Translations under genes and position numbers: made by a program
Source: Hermodice carunculata
Taxonomy: Eukaryota; Annelida; Polychaeta; Eunicida; Amphinomidae
Direction of reading: 5' to 3'
DNA: 64,000 bases
Assembly (NCBI GenBank): GCA_964020975.1
Contig: OZ026628.1
Location: 62,184,883 to 62,248,882 of the forward strand
Shown: positions 12,099-22,345 of the stretch, in pieces
Layout of the letters: the number at the start of each line of letters is the position of its first letter
Numbering within the stretch: position 1 is the stretch's first letter
The notes under the pieces: model-generated
Databases searched by the model: none
What the model saw: the letters and a program-made list of their open reading frames with translations, nothing else
What the model was told of the DNA's origin: nothing

Positions 12099-13444
12099 CA
12101 AGGACTGCCTGAGAAGTTCTAAGCCTAGCTGTGAAAGACCCGTACAAAGTCGATGGTTCTCGTTTATTTCTTTGCATAGTCCCCTTCCAGGTTTATACAC
12201 TTTAGCCAGTGATGCTGCAACGCCTGGATGCCAGTCAAGAATAAATTCTCTTCAGCCACCATAAAAGAGTCATTCACAGCGGAAATGACGTCATCATTAC
12301 TACGAAAATGGCTACCGGCTAGTTCCTTTTTAATTTGGGAAAGCAGCAAGGTGGAAGTCTGATGTGGCTAAGTCGGGTGAATGAGGGGTGTGGTCAATGA
12401 GATCGAAGCCACAGTCATGGGTTGCTGACATCGCTACCACCGATTTGTGAACAGGAGCATTGCATTGGTGTAACAGGACTCCTTTAGTGAGCGTTCCCCA
12501 AAGGCACGCACATGTTTCAGTAGGTCAGCATAATATCTCCCATTGGTCGTCTGGCCCTTTTCAAGATAGTGAATCAGTGGAATACCATTGGGATCCCAAA
12601 TGACTGAATCAAGCCATCACGTTTCCAGCAAAGGAACCGATTTGGCTTTTTGGGGGGGGGGGTGGAGATCCCGGAAACTTCAATTGTTTAGACTTAATTT
12701 TGGTTTCTTGTTCAAAGTGATGAATCCAAGTCTCATCCATGGTTACAAATCGGGCCAAAGAAACACCGGGATCTGCTTCAAAGCTGCACAAATTGTCACG
12801 GGATGCTAGGATCCTGACACGTTTCTGATCCGCTCTCAAGAGCTTTGGCACCCACCTTGCAGAAAATTTTGCCATTCTCAACTCCCTGGTGATAAGTTAC
12901 TCATCCCTCTCATGAGAGATGACGACAACACTGGCAATATGTCGAGTGGTCAATTGTCTATCAGCCATCACCATATCATGCACCTGAGTTATGTTTTCGG
13001 GAATGGTTGCTGCTGAAGGCTTTTCTGGACGCGCGTCGTCATCAAGGCTCTCACTGTCACGTTTGAATTCCGCAGCCCACTTTCTAACAGTGAAAAGGAA
13101 GGGGCATCGTGCCCTAAAGTGGATACCATGTCGGGATGTATCTATGTTGGAATTAGCCCTTTCAGTTGCAGGTACTTGATCACAGCCCCATAGCCAGTTT
13201 TGTCCATTTCTTGGTAGGTTCACAAGATGGTCTGGCACAAAGACACTAATTACACTTCAGTTGCAGTTCTTATGTCTCTGATTCATTAAATGATTGTACT
13301 TCTTGGTGGCAAAAGTTTTTTTCCATCTGATCTGCGCAATATTTGACCCGAGACTATCGCGATAGGCTACTTCTTGAGACAAAAGTCGCCCTATTACGAA
13401 CAACCAAACTCCACTTATGCATAGAACTTTTCAGCCAGCCCACA
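12099..13444 (-). mobile_element. mariner-family DNA transposon, near full length, inactive
   Basis: Terminal inverted repeats of about 30 bp are visible: left 'ggactgcctgagaagttcta' (12102-12121) and right, reverse-complemented, 'gggctggctgaaaagttcta' (ending 13444). Both are flanked by TA (12097-12098 and 13445-13446), the mariner target duplication. The 1346 bp length suits the family (about 1.3 kb). Minus-strand transposase pieces in order: TVRKWAAEFKRDSESLDDD and ENITQVHDMVMADRQLT (DNA-binding half), RFVTMDETWIHHFEQETK (first catalytic Asp), LLHQCNAPVH (normally HxDNAPxH, so the second catalytic Asp is Cys), PHSPDLATSDFHL (third Asp), and a C-terminus ending CINLEGDYAKK. Several frame breaks and a poly-G run (about 12652-12662) disrupt the ORF. 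It sits inside a (TATG)n microsatellite in an otopetrin intron. Confidence 0.95.
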
Positions 13445-13540
13445 TATGTATGTATGTATGTATGCATAAATATGTGTATATATACATATATATGTATGTA
13501 TGTCTATATATATAAAGATATATATATATACATATATATA

Positions 13541-13612
<72 letters not shown>
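13445..13612. repeat. (TATG)n / (TA)n microsatellite
   Basis: Starts directly at the mariner right end with TATG units, then TA-rich compound sequence and an uninterrupted (TA)n tract to 13612. Confidence 0.97.
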
Positions 13613-13617
<5 letters not shown>

Positions 13618-14264
13618 TGCGCGTGCGGGTGTATTTTCATTTGCAAATGTAGCATGTGTACTCTAACAAGCGGTATTGATCATAAATACCAGAGTACCAC
13701 CATATCAGTTATGCCATCCGAGTGCCTCTTGTGTTTTGCATCTTTACGAAATGGAAACATGGCACACCTCTAAGCTGCGCACAAACCAAACAATTGACGA
13801 TACAGGAAATCGAGCTGTAAGCACATTTGAATGGGAAATTATCTCCATGCAGGAAATCAACACGTTCATTCAAATTGAAGAAAATTATATATGATCATTA
13901 AACAGACAGTCCTTCATGCATTCACGCCAGAAATTAGCACAAGTGAGCTGAACTAGGCCAATTGGTGTCGTACGGGATCATCCTTAAGACAATCACGTTG
14001 GTTACAGCACGCTTTAAGATTGTACAAGTCTTTCCCTGAGTACTTCTAAGGCCAACTAGCGTGTATATAGCGTTATCTTATGCCTATTTGTGATAATTAG
14101 TCTGATATGGAAAGTTATTTTCCCTGTTGAGGGACACTTGGTCCCCGCGATACCTATGATGAATAATTGAAATCCATTATCTAATCAGATTCTGGTGCTT
14201 TTGTGTCTCATCAGTTGTACTGTTTATCACTGATATGGGGATTCCTTCAGGAAACTAGTGACCG
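13613..14264. other. Intronic unassigned stretch
   Basis: No coding or repeat identity seen between the microsatellite and the Penelope-associated repeat. Confidence 0.5.
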
Positions 14265-15130
14265 TTGGTAAAATGCACAATTTCTCCTGCAAGTTTTAAA
14301 TGTATTGTATTTGTGTCTTTTTGCCCAGAACCACTTCCTAGTAGTCAATATCCTATTCCGCAGTTCGAACTCTTTACTCTCCATAAGCTAACCTGTCCCT
14401 GTCTAACCTGTATAAATATGGAATTACTATTGTCGATATTGCAAACGTTCCTCTGTAAAATTTTGACATAGTCTGTATCAGCCCAAATAAATTAAAGGGT
14501 CTTCAGCGGATAACTACTCAACATGTTTCGGAGCCTTTTACCCGTACATGTCTCTCTGAGTAGCGGCTCCTTGCCTAAGCTAAATATTCAGCAAAGACAA
14601 CCCACATAATGATGCATAAATATGAACGTGGCAATTGATGAATTAGCTAAATATGTGAAGTTTTGCTTGTAAATGCAGAGCTTCATATCAAAGAAGAATA
14701 CCTGTCAAACAAACCATGATTACCAAATTTTCATAGTACAGGTTCAGATAAGAACAATTTGACCAACCCCTGAACCAAAATGTATCATTTCTAGCTGGAC
14801 AGCTTTTCCTAGTTAAATCATCTGCCAATGTTTAACTGAAGTGGAAACAAGCTGGGGCATTATATTCAGTCCCAGTGATTGTAAAATAAACAGTTGCAAC
14901 TAGACCACCTGTACAAACCAAGGAAAATCCAAACAAGGACTGCAACAATGTACATCCTGTACCAGAGATGTAAAACAAACTCCATGATGACACCTACTCC
15001 TCAAACAATTAAGCTCTGTTTAACTGCCAACCCTGAGTCAATGTGTCAACTTAATGTGTCAGGTTTGTGATACTTGAGAAAATACTGTCAATTTTGAGTA
15101 ATTTTTTAATAGTGAGTAAATGTGCATTTA

Positions 15131-15740
15131 GGCATGTCAGAAAAGAATGGAAGTCATTAGCATTTATGCCAAAAACATGCTATCAAAACAATTTTTCTTA
15201 ACAGGATTTTAAGTACAATTAGGCAAACATGCAACTGTCGTAGGCCGCTTCTTGCTACCTGTAGCCCCTGGGAGTTTACCTAACAGAAAACATGTAAGCC
15301 TAAAATGTCTGATAGTGAATATTAAAACAGAAAAATGCCAAAAGATAAAGTTAAGTAGCAAAACAGACAAGTCTGAAAACTGTAGATTATTGCGGCCAAA
15401 CTAATAATCTTTGGATGTTAACAGTAGAATTATAGGGCAAGTCAGAAAAGAATGGAAGTCTTTTGTATTTATGTCAAGAGAATGCAATGAAAATATTAAC
15501 CAGATATCAAGTACAATTAGGCAAGCTTGTAACTGTCGTAGTCCGCTTCTTGCTACCTGTAGCCCCTGGGGGTTTACCTAACAGAAAACAAGCTAGCCTA
15601 AAATATCCGAAAGGTGAACATTTAAACATGATGGTGTCAAAAGATAAAATTAAGTAGCAAAACAGGCAAGTCTAAAATCTCTAAAATTATTGAAGCCAAA
15701 CTTTCTAACCAGCTGGGGATATTTACAGCAAAATTTGTAG
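15131..15740. repeat. Two-unit tandem repeat, period about 306 bp
   Basis: Both units begin 'gca(t/a)gtcagaaaagaatgg' (15131 and 15437) and share 'gcttcttgctacctgtagcc', 'tttacctaacagaaaaca' and 'aagttaagtagcaaaacaga' style phrases. The second unit overlaps the RT stop codon at 15650, so the repeated unit includes the end of the coding region. Confidence 0.9.
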
Positions 15741-16830
15741 AAATATTTGATCAAAAGTACACCTTTGAATCCTCTTGACTCAAGTTTGTTGTAAATAAAT
15801 TTGGTTCTTGATGCAAAGTCCTGAAATTTAGAACAAATACGACCAAATCTCAATATTTGTGACAAAAATGTATTATATCCAATAGTATCCGAAATATTAC
15901 TGTCCGGGAAAGGATAATTAACTACTTCAAAGTTAAACTCATCTATTTGTGATAGACTTTAATACAAAACCTGTTATTAGTGACCTGAATATCCAAGTCC
16001 AAAAACACATCTCTGAAACCATCTGAATTGTTACTCTCCAAAGGGATATCTTTTGGGTAAATTTCTTTAGCAATTTCATTGAAATTTTGTACATTAACAC
16101 AAGGAATGTCATCAATATATCTTGCATTGTTTGATAATTTTGTAGCCATTTGAAAGTACTTTTTCATCGATTTATTCATATACTTAAATTCAAGCCAGGT
16201 TAAATATAAATATGCCAGTAAAGGGGAGCAGTTGCTACCTATTGGAATGCCTTTTATTTGTTGAAAAACCAGTGGTCCGCATTGAACAAAAGTATTATCC
16301 AAGAGAAATTTTATAGCATCTATCAAAGTTTCAACAGTGTAAGATTTAACGTTACTTTTTGAATATTTATTGTGTAACCAGTATGCTTTCTTTGTATATG
16401 AATTAATATTTATGTATGGTTTACCATTGTGTTTAAACATTTTGCTAATTAATTCTGAAAGTGAACTTTTGACTTCATCTATGGGTAGATTTGTGTACAG
16501 TGTAGAAAAATCAAAACGTTTGATATTTTTTGCCTTTACATCTTTGATTTTAGATACAAACTCGGAAGAATTGTTAATACTCCAAAAACGATTTATTTCA
16601 CAGTTTCTAGAAATTGCATTACAGTATTTACGAAAATGAATATGTCACCAGTATGGTAGGTCCTCGATGCGACCCAGTATGACATACTGAGCTAAATTTT
16701 GATTGGCTCTTTGAAGGAACACCTGGTCATCGCCTTGACAAATATCTGTTAACAAAAGACAGTATTTTTTCATACACTGTACAACATGTTTTTGATATAA
16801 TTTATGGACACCAGGAAGTGAAGAAAGCAT
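15650..16830 (-). pseudogene. Reverse transcriptase of the Penelope-like element, interrupted
   Basis: RT landmarks in order on the minus strand: KRFDFSTLYTNLPIDEVKSS (FDxxxLYTNxP block, motif A region, about 16525-16460), FQQIKGIPIGSNCSPLLAYL (motif B, about 16270-16205), NNARYIDDIPCVNV (motif C with intact IDD, about 16130-16085), FLDLDIQVTNNRFCIKVYHK (motifs D/E, to about 15950), and a C-terminal part with ILRFGRICSKFQDFASRTKF and FYKFCCKYPQLVRKFGFNNF before the stop at 15650. The FDxSTLYTNLP plus GIPIGS plus RYIDD set resembles Penelope-like rather than LINE enzymes. The frame has about two breaks but is otherwise well kept, so this copy looks younger than the LINE fossils around it. The product would copy element RNA into DNA. 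Confidence 0.85.
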
Positions 16831-17039
16831 ATAATTACAGCAACAAACAAAACAGAGGCATAGTTCACATTACATGCATAACAAAAACAGAAAGATGAGA
16901 TTTTGATGACACAGTGAAATCGCATGAACACTAAACATTAAAAATGCATGATGATAAATCGTGTATCACAGAATATGTAATGACTATTGGAGTCCCAACA
17001 AGGTTTAGGCACTTTTGAGACTGAATCCAAGAAATTTTA
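16831..17039. other. Short unassigned stretch upstream of the Penelope-like RT
   Basis: No motif recognised. It may be the decayed N-terminal part of the RT ORF, read on the minus strand. Confidence 0.35.
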
Positions 17040-18300
17040 TAAAAAAATTGAAAAAGGGAAGGGCTTTAAATCACAAATTATTAGAGGAGACTGAGGTATA
17101 GTCCAAGAGATAACACACTTTTATTTCTGTCTGTGAGTCCAAAAGATTTGAAGGTCGTTTCTAGATTCAAATTTTGTGTAGTTTTTAACAAATGCAATTC
17201 TTAAAAAATATTCACCTAGACGTTTTCCTACAGATTAGCCTGAACTGAAGTAGCCTCAAGTTGTTTTTTTCCACAAAAAATGGTTAAAATGAATACATAA
17301 TGGTATGGAAATCATTTTATAATGAGTTATTACTGAAAAAAAATGTTGACGTTTGATTTAGAATCAATAGTATGGTATCTATGAATATTGAGAAAAATTA
17401 AAAATTTAAGATGGCTGACCAAACATTCCAGGTGGCCATCAAAACAAGGCAAGATGGCTGTTACAATGGCAACTGAGAAATAATTTTCCAAAAAAAAGTT
17501 ATCAATACTTAAAAGAATTGTTCCTGTTTTAGAGTGCTAAACTGAAATTTTGCGGAAAATTGAAGAAAATTATTCTTATAAAATTTATCTTAGTAGTTTT
17601 CTTGTAAATTGGCTTGAAATAAAGAGACTTTGCATGACTTTTTCACTCGAAAATGGTAAGTTCAAAGTCATTGACCATGAACACTTGGCAGTGAGCTCTT
17701 TAAGGACAATCTGTTTATTTGCAGGTTTAGAAAACCACAGAACATACTTGAAGAATATTTGTGTGCATTAAAAAATTCAGATTGCGGAACAAATATTAAA
17801 AATGTTAGGCATATCCAAAGCAGATAATACACTGAGTAGTGGAATCCATCGTCTAGTAGGTAACATATTTTATTCGTGGTTTTTGTGCAAAAAGTTGGAA
17901 GGTTGTTGCTTGCGGGGGTGGGGGTGGGGGTGGGTGTTCTTAGGAATTCAAAATTGCATGCTATTCCTTAAAACACTACCTGGACGGTTTCTCATAAATT
18001 AATTGGGATACACTGAAGTAACCCTGAATTTTGCTTTTCCAACTTTTTTAAAACTCAGTAAGTAAGCATAGAACTTACTAATTGTTCCTATCCTGCTTGA
18101 CTAGGCCTGGCTTTGAATTCTTATGTTTTGGTATTTGAAAAATGAAACAAAAAACACCCCACGAAATGTCAAAAATTTAAAATGCTACTTAGATATTTAA
18201 AATGGCTGCCTATAAGTTCAACCTGGCAGCCAGAATGACCGATGCTATGACACATTGTATAAATGTGCATTTCAAAATCATATGTCATCGTTCATTTGTC
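17040..18300. repeat. Strongly diverged tandem array, period about 370-390 bp
   Basis: A composite block ('ttcacctagacgttttcctacagattagcctgaactgaagta...' and kin) occurs at about 17205, 17575 and 17970. Related 'aagatggctgacc / aaaatggctgcc' blocks lie at about 17410, 17450 and 18200. Units are heavily diverged, which argues for age. A short G-quadruplex-type run lies inside at 17914-17934. Confidence 0.65.
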
Positions 18301-18508
18301 TTTGGCCTGATTTGGGAAATCAAAATCATTATAATTTATTCAACTGAAGAAAGTAAAGCACAATTTAGTAACAGAAAAGTAAAGTTGGACCAAAAAAAAA
18401 AAAAAAAAATATTGTTCACACAAATGGAAGGCATATATATTAAGTATAAGACTGGTTTCTTGTTGTTACTTATGATGCAATCCACCAATAAATGTACAAG
18501 TCAGAATT

Positions 18509-18715
18509 GACTATTTCCTACTTTGACTTACAGTGTTATATCTTCTTTCTTAATCCATTGCCATAATGAAAACAATCAAATGGATTTTTATGAAATCTTG
18601 CAAATTAACTTTTCCGTACTTTGACTAACAGTGTTATATCTACTTTCTTCAATCATTGTTATTATAAAAACAATAAAATGGATTTTTATAAAATCTTGCA
18701 TATAATTCAAATAGT
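18509..18715. repeat. Two-unit tandem duplication, about 102 bp
   Basis: The block 'actttgactnacagtgttatatct' followed by 'aatggatttttatgaaatcttgca' occurs twice, starting near 18518 and 18618, with about 85-90% identity judged by eye. Confidence 0.85.
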
Positions 18716-18978
18716 AAATATCTTACTATCGATATATTTGTGTCAGATTGTCTCTCCTAATATTTCACAAAACCAGAAAGTCTTTTTTTTCATCAGATAC
18801 TATTCTCTATCTGTCCGCATCCTTAAGATAAAGATGTCAGTATATGTACTTGAAATGGCTCTTCAAATTACACATTCAGATAAAGTATGACCGGTTTGTA
18901 GAATGGAAAGTTTGATTTACCCGACAATTAAAATTATGTTGCTCTTTTTCAAGCACAAGAGAATGTTACCAAAGTTTG

Positions 18979-19510
18979 AATTACATCGACTCATCATCAA
19001 CATCATCATGGGACTCATCTGCACCATACAATTTTTTTCCATAAATTTCTTCTTCAACCTCTTCCTCTGTAACACATGATAAATCAGTGTTCATGGCATT
19101 GCATACACTTTGGGAGGGACCCGGTCACCCTCAAACCACTGACTCTGATGCAATTTACCAACTTGTACCCATCCATTTCCTACTGGTGGTTTAGTGCCGG
19201 GCTGTAGTAGACATACGTCCTTCCATAAAACTGCCATACAATTGGCCCTTTTGACCTAGATCTTTAGAACTGCTTTGCTGGGTGGTATGAAACAAGGATT
19301 TACTCTTTTTATCCTTTCAAAGGGATCACAAGTCCTATTTGGGGCATAATTCTGTTGGAAAAGAACAAAGATGGACATAATTGAACCAATACTGTGGTCA
19401 CGTAGGTCATGTGATACCTCTTGACCAGTGGTATCGTCTGCTACTTCCTGTCGCTGGGCATATGCCTTGCAAAGAGGAAACACAAATTGTATGTACAAGA
19501 GGTCTAGCAT
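18979..19510 (-). pseudogene. Unrecognised ORF fragment with GxGW block and acidic tail
   Basis: On the minus strand an 84-codon frame (19510-19256) reads AYAQRQEVADDTTGQEVSHD and QNYAPNRTCDPFERIKRVNP. Just beyond its stop the same region reads CMAVLWKDVCLLQPGTKPPV then GNGWVQVGKLHQSQWFEGDR, and after a frameshift SCVTEEEVEEEIYGKKLYGA and a run ESHDDVDDESM ending at a TAA (18979). The 'GNGW......W..G..' segment resembles C-terminal regions of uncharacterised ORFs repeated in many marine invertebrate genomes, likely from a mobile element. That is a recollection of style, not a database match. At least two frame breaks make it a pseudogene. Function unknown. Confidence 0.5.
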
Positions 19511-21069
19511 AGAATATTAATATAATGCAAATACAATTTTATTTCCTCTACAACGTAATTGGATCAATTAAGAGAAGACGACTGAAACTGTTAAGTACAA
19601 TGATTCATAAATAAATATTTCTACTGTTCAAGGAATTTGTTCTGTGAATGTGGTGCCTAGATCTGGGCATGCTGCTTGAAAGCTAATTATTCACTTTTTA
19701 CCTGCTGATTCAAGTGATAGTCTCCATTTTATACGAACACCATATTTATTAGTGTCGGTTATAATAGCCATTTGGCAAATGTTCCCGAAGTTAAACAAAA
19801 TTTGTATTGTGTTGCATTATATTAAAACATTTACAGAAGATACACACTTATGTCCAATTATCGATTCACTTGTGCTGTAATTAAGATATATAAATACCGA
19901 AACTTTTTAACTGGAAAATGTAAGTGTGTTTTTTCCTCCAAATATCGAAATGCATATGTGTCTTTAACCTCAATTTAGTTTAAGTCTAAGCGCACAATTG
20001 GGTTTAAGGCTGTGGTTGAAACGGGTTTTTTAAAAGTGGGCTTATTTGTAGCGCTTAGATGGGTTTTAACAAGTGGGCGTAGTTCTGGCGCTTAGATGGG
20101 TTTTACTGTTTGATGCCAGCCTGCTAACTCAAGTCAAAGGTATTTCATGTGCTAGTGGTAAAAACACAAAGATGCCAGCAGCTTTTCTCTTCCCTCCATT
20201 TTGAAATATCGACATGAATCGAGCACTTGGATATTATGACGGAGAGAATAGCGGATAAAATGGATACTAGAGAATAACCTTGTGCCGGATTTAACCTTTT
20301 TAAGTTTGTATTGTATTTTGCCTGATACATAAGACATGTGTTTAAAGCACATGTACTTTCATCACTATATGAGTGTTTAAATACTTGCCGAGGTTGTACC
20401 TACTTTTTTCGAGCATAACCTCGACGCCTAATCTAGATAAATGTCGGGAAATTTAGGACGCTGTCAATGCAGCAAAATACTCTCATAGAGGAAAAAGTTT
20501 TTATCTTGTGCATACGGCGCTTCAAAACATCACCATGTCGAGGGTTTGGGAATATCACATAACTCCCTAGTCTTCAAAGTTGGTAATTATTGTGGACATT
20601 TTTCTGCAATCTTAGATCATATAATTATGACAAAAAAGTTATCACATGCTTAACATTATGCAAGCTAATAGATATTTAGTGGAATTTTTCTGTAAGATCT
20701 CTCAAAATATTGGACCTTGATTTAGTTTCAGAAATATTAAACTATCCTGTTCTTCATGTAACATCATCTTGAAAATAAGCAAACAACATTAGTTTAGTTA
20801 AAAGGTATTTTTTAGTCCGGGTAGCCTTATAGTACGCCGAGGTGACTAATGCATGCGTTCTACAGAACATGGAGACACACAGTCAGTGTATACAAGACTC
20901 ACATGACAATACAAATGTTACCAATGTATATTTGTGAAAACTCTGCACGAAAATCAAGACTTTATTACTTATAAGATAAAAATGAAACCAGTATGAAGTT
21001 GAGTTCAATATTTACCCAATAAGAAAACGGAATACATATAAATTTGTACAGTCCAAATCGATGATCATA
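19511..21069. other. Intronic unassigned stretch with short internal repeat
   Basis: At about 20020-20106 a roughly 37 bp phrase, 'gtgggc(g/t)ta...gcgcttagatgggtttta', occurs twice in tandem with a third degenerate unit before it (19990-20030). Nothing else recognised. Confidence 0.6.
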
Positions 21070-21765
21070 ACAGTAACGGAAGCATTTAGTTGTTAAAGCG
21101 CTTGGTATCATGCACTGCTGGAGTGCATCACAGAACTGGATATTTAGGCAGTTAGAAAGCTTGTTACTGCCACGTAGTTAATTTCAACTAACCAATCATT
21201 ACCAATATGGATGATAAGATACGGGCTAACCCCCGGAGCAATCAAAGTAATAATAGAATTAAGTACTAAGTATTTCGTTTATCTAGGGGATTTGACAGGG
21301 ACAGAAAAGAAGAAAATGCTTGGAGTCTTCAGTGCGTTAAGTGCAGGAATAGGATGGGTCAGGAAGGATGTTAATTTTGTGAAGGTCAGAGTTTAGTCTT
21401 GAGAATCCTAGGCGTAATTGCGTATGGAAAATATTAGCAAATCTGTCACCATGGAGGTAGAACGCAGGACCATTGTCTGTGGCTAAAAGAGAAGTTATAA
21501 GTTTTGATTTGAATATATGTGTCCGAGTGCACGACCAACAGGAGGAGGGGTACTAAATTAGATAGATAGGAAAGAGTGAGTTTGTTATACATTTTTAAAA
21601 GGGGACAAGCTAGAAGTATTTTTGTCTGTCTGCAAGAGCTTACAACCCAAGTTCACGAAGTAAGTTAACAGGTGATGCGTGTTCCAAAGCACCAGTACAA
21701 ATTTTTGCTGCGTTATGCTGAATACTGGCGTTCCGAGTTAGGGATTTTTTTAACACCAGGCTTCG
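21070..21765 (-). mobile_element. LINE 3'-terminal fragment (post-RT domain)
   Basis: Minus-strand reading gives SLTRNASIQHNAAKICTGAL then EHASPVNLLRELGL (the 'IQ..AAR..TG......LL.ELGW' block after the RT), then decayed sequence, then RLGFSRLNSDLHKINILPDP and RTEDSKHFLLFCP. The last pair matches the 'LRLGLS.LN.HL......P.C..G..E...HFL..CP' C-terminus seen in many LINE ORF2 proteins. Stops and frameshifts are scattered throughout. The RT core is missing. The fragment ends abruptly at about 21765, where the next ORF begins on the opposite strand. Confidence 0.8.
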
Positions 21766-21925
21766 CATGGTAGATTTTTTCCCTCCGCGCATGCCCGACA
21801 TTACTGGTAACGCAATTCCGCGGTCAAGCTTTCCCGGGGTAATAGTAGGCCGTGACCAACACAGCGTGACAGCAAAACCCATAAGAGAATCGACATGCAA
21901 CAGTGATCGTTCAGTTTCAGTGAAC

Positions 21926-22345
21926 ATGGCGGGAAATACGGACGACGGAGGAGCGGCGATTAACGTGATTGAAAAGACGGAAAATGAACTATACAACAAA
22001 TTCTCAAAGATGAAAGTGGTTGACCTTAAGAAGTTTCTAAAGATTGCCTACCTAATAAGCAAATGTGACTGGACACCCAAGAATGTTCAGAAGTGCCGCG
22101 AATCCAGAGGCTACCATTTTGCGGAACAGGGGCACATCCATGGGGTTAAGTTACACGTGCTGTCGAACTTTGTTCCATGCAAACTTTTGTATGTGAAGGC
22201 ACTTTGTACAAGACCAACCTCGCAAGGCGAGGCACTGAACCAGGTCTGGGGAATAGTCACGGAAGAAGGGGTCATCCATACTGGCTTTAATAATAATTAT
22301 TCGATATTTATTTATTGTTTAATGTCGCCAATCTTAAACAAATAA
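21926..22345 (+). pseudogene. SAP-like / SWIM-like ORF, truncated
   Basis: ATG at 21926 has a good context (gtgaacATGGCG) and is preceded by a CpG-bearing stretch. The frame is also open upstream to 21767, but the internal ATG is the natural start. It reads MAGNTDDGGAAINVIEKTEN then KFSKMKVVDLKKFLK, the first helix of a SAP-type DNA-binding motif ('L.V.DLK.FL'). This is followed by KCRESRGYHFAEQGHIHGVK and LNQVWGIVTEEGVIHTGF. That order resembles proteins with a SWIM zinc finger, where 'V.....G.V..A.C.C.AG' follows, but here the frame turns into AT-rich sequence just before the expected Cys-x-Cys and stops. So the zinc finger is missing: either a truncated copy or an exon whose donor I cannot see. 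Family assignment is by motif style only. Confidence 0.5.

Larger units (their letters stand above)
14265..16830 (-). mobile_element. Putative Penelope-like retroelement: RT plus flanking repeats
   Basis: Read on the minus strand, a reverse-transcriptase ORF (16830 to 15650) is followed by a two-unit tandem repeat (about 15131-15740) and about 870 bp of non-coding sequence (14265-15130). That non-coding part recurs inverted at 47044-47990 and, more diverged, at 57485-58125. The linkage suggests the non-coding repeat belongs to the same element. Tandem or inverted terminal repeats are usual for Penelope-like elements. No GIY-YIG endonuclease domain is visible after the RT. Assigning it to the Penelope group rests on RT motif style and layout, so it is tentative. 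Confidence 0.55.

Noticed and set aside
14490-14612. Possible hammerhead ribozyme core in the Penelope-associated repeat
   Set aside because: CTGAAGA and GAAA boxes occur on one strand (also at 47750 and 57910) but in the wrong order for a hammerhead, and no matching stems were found.
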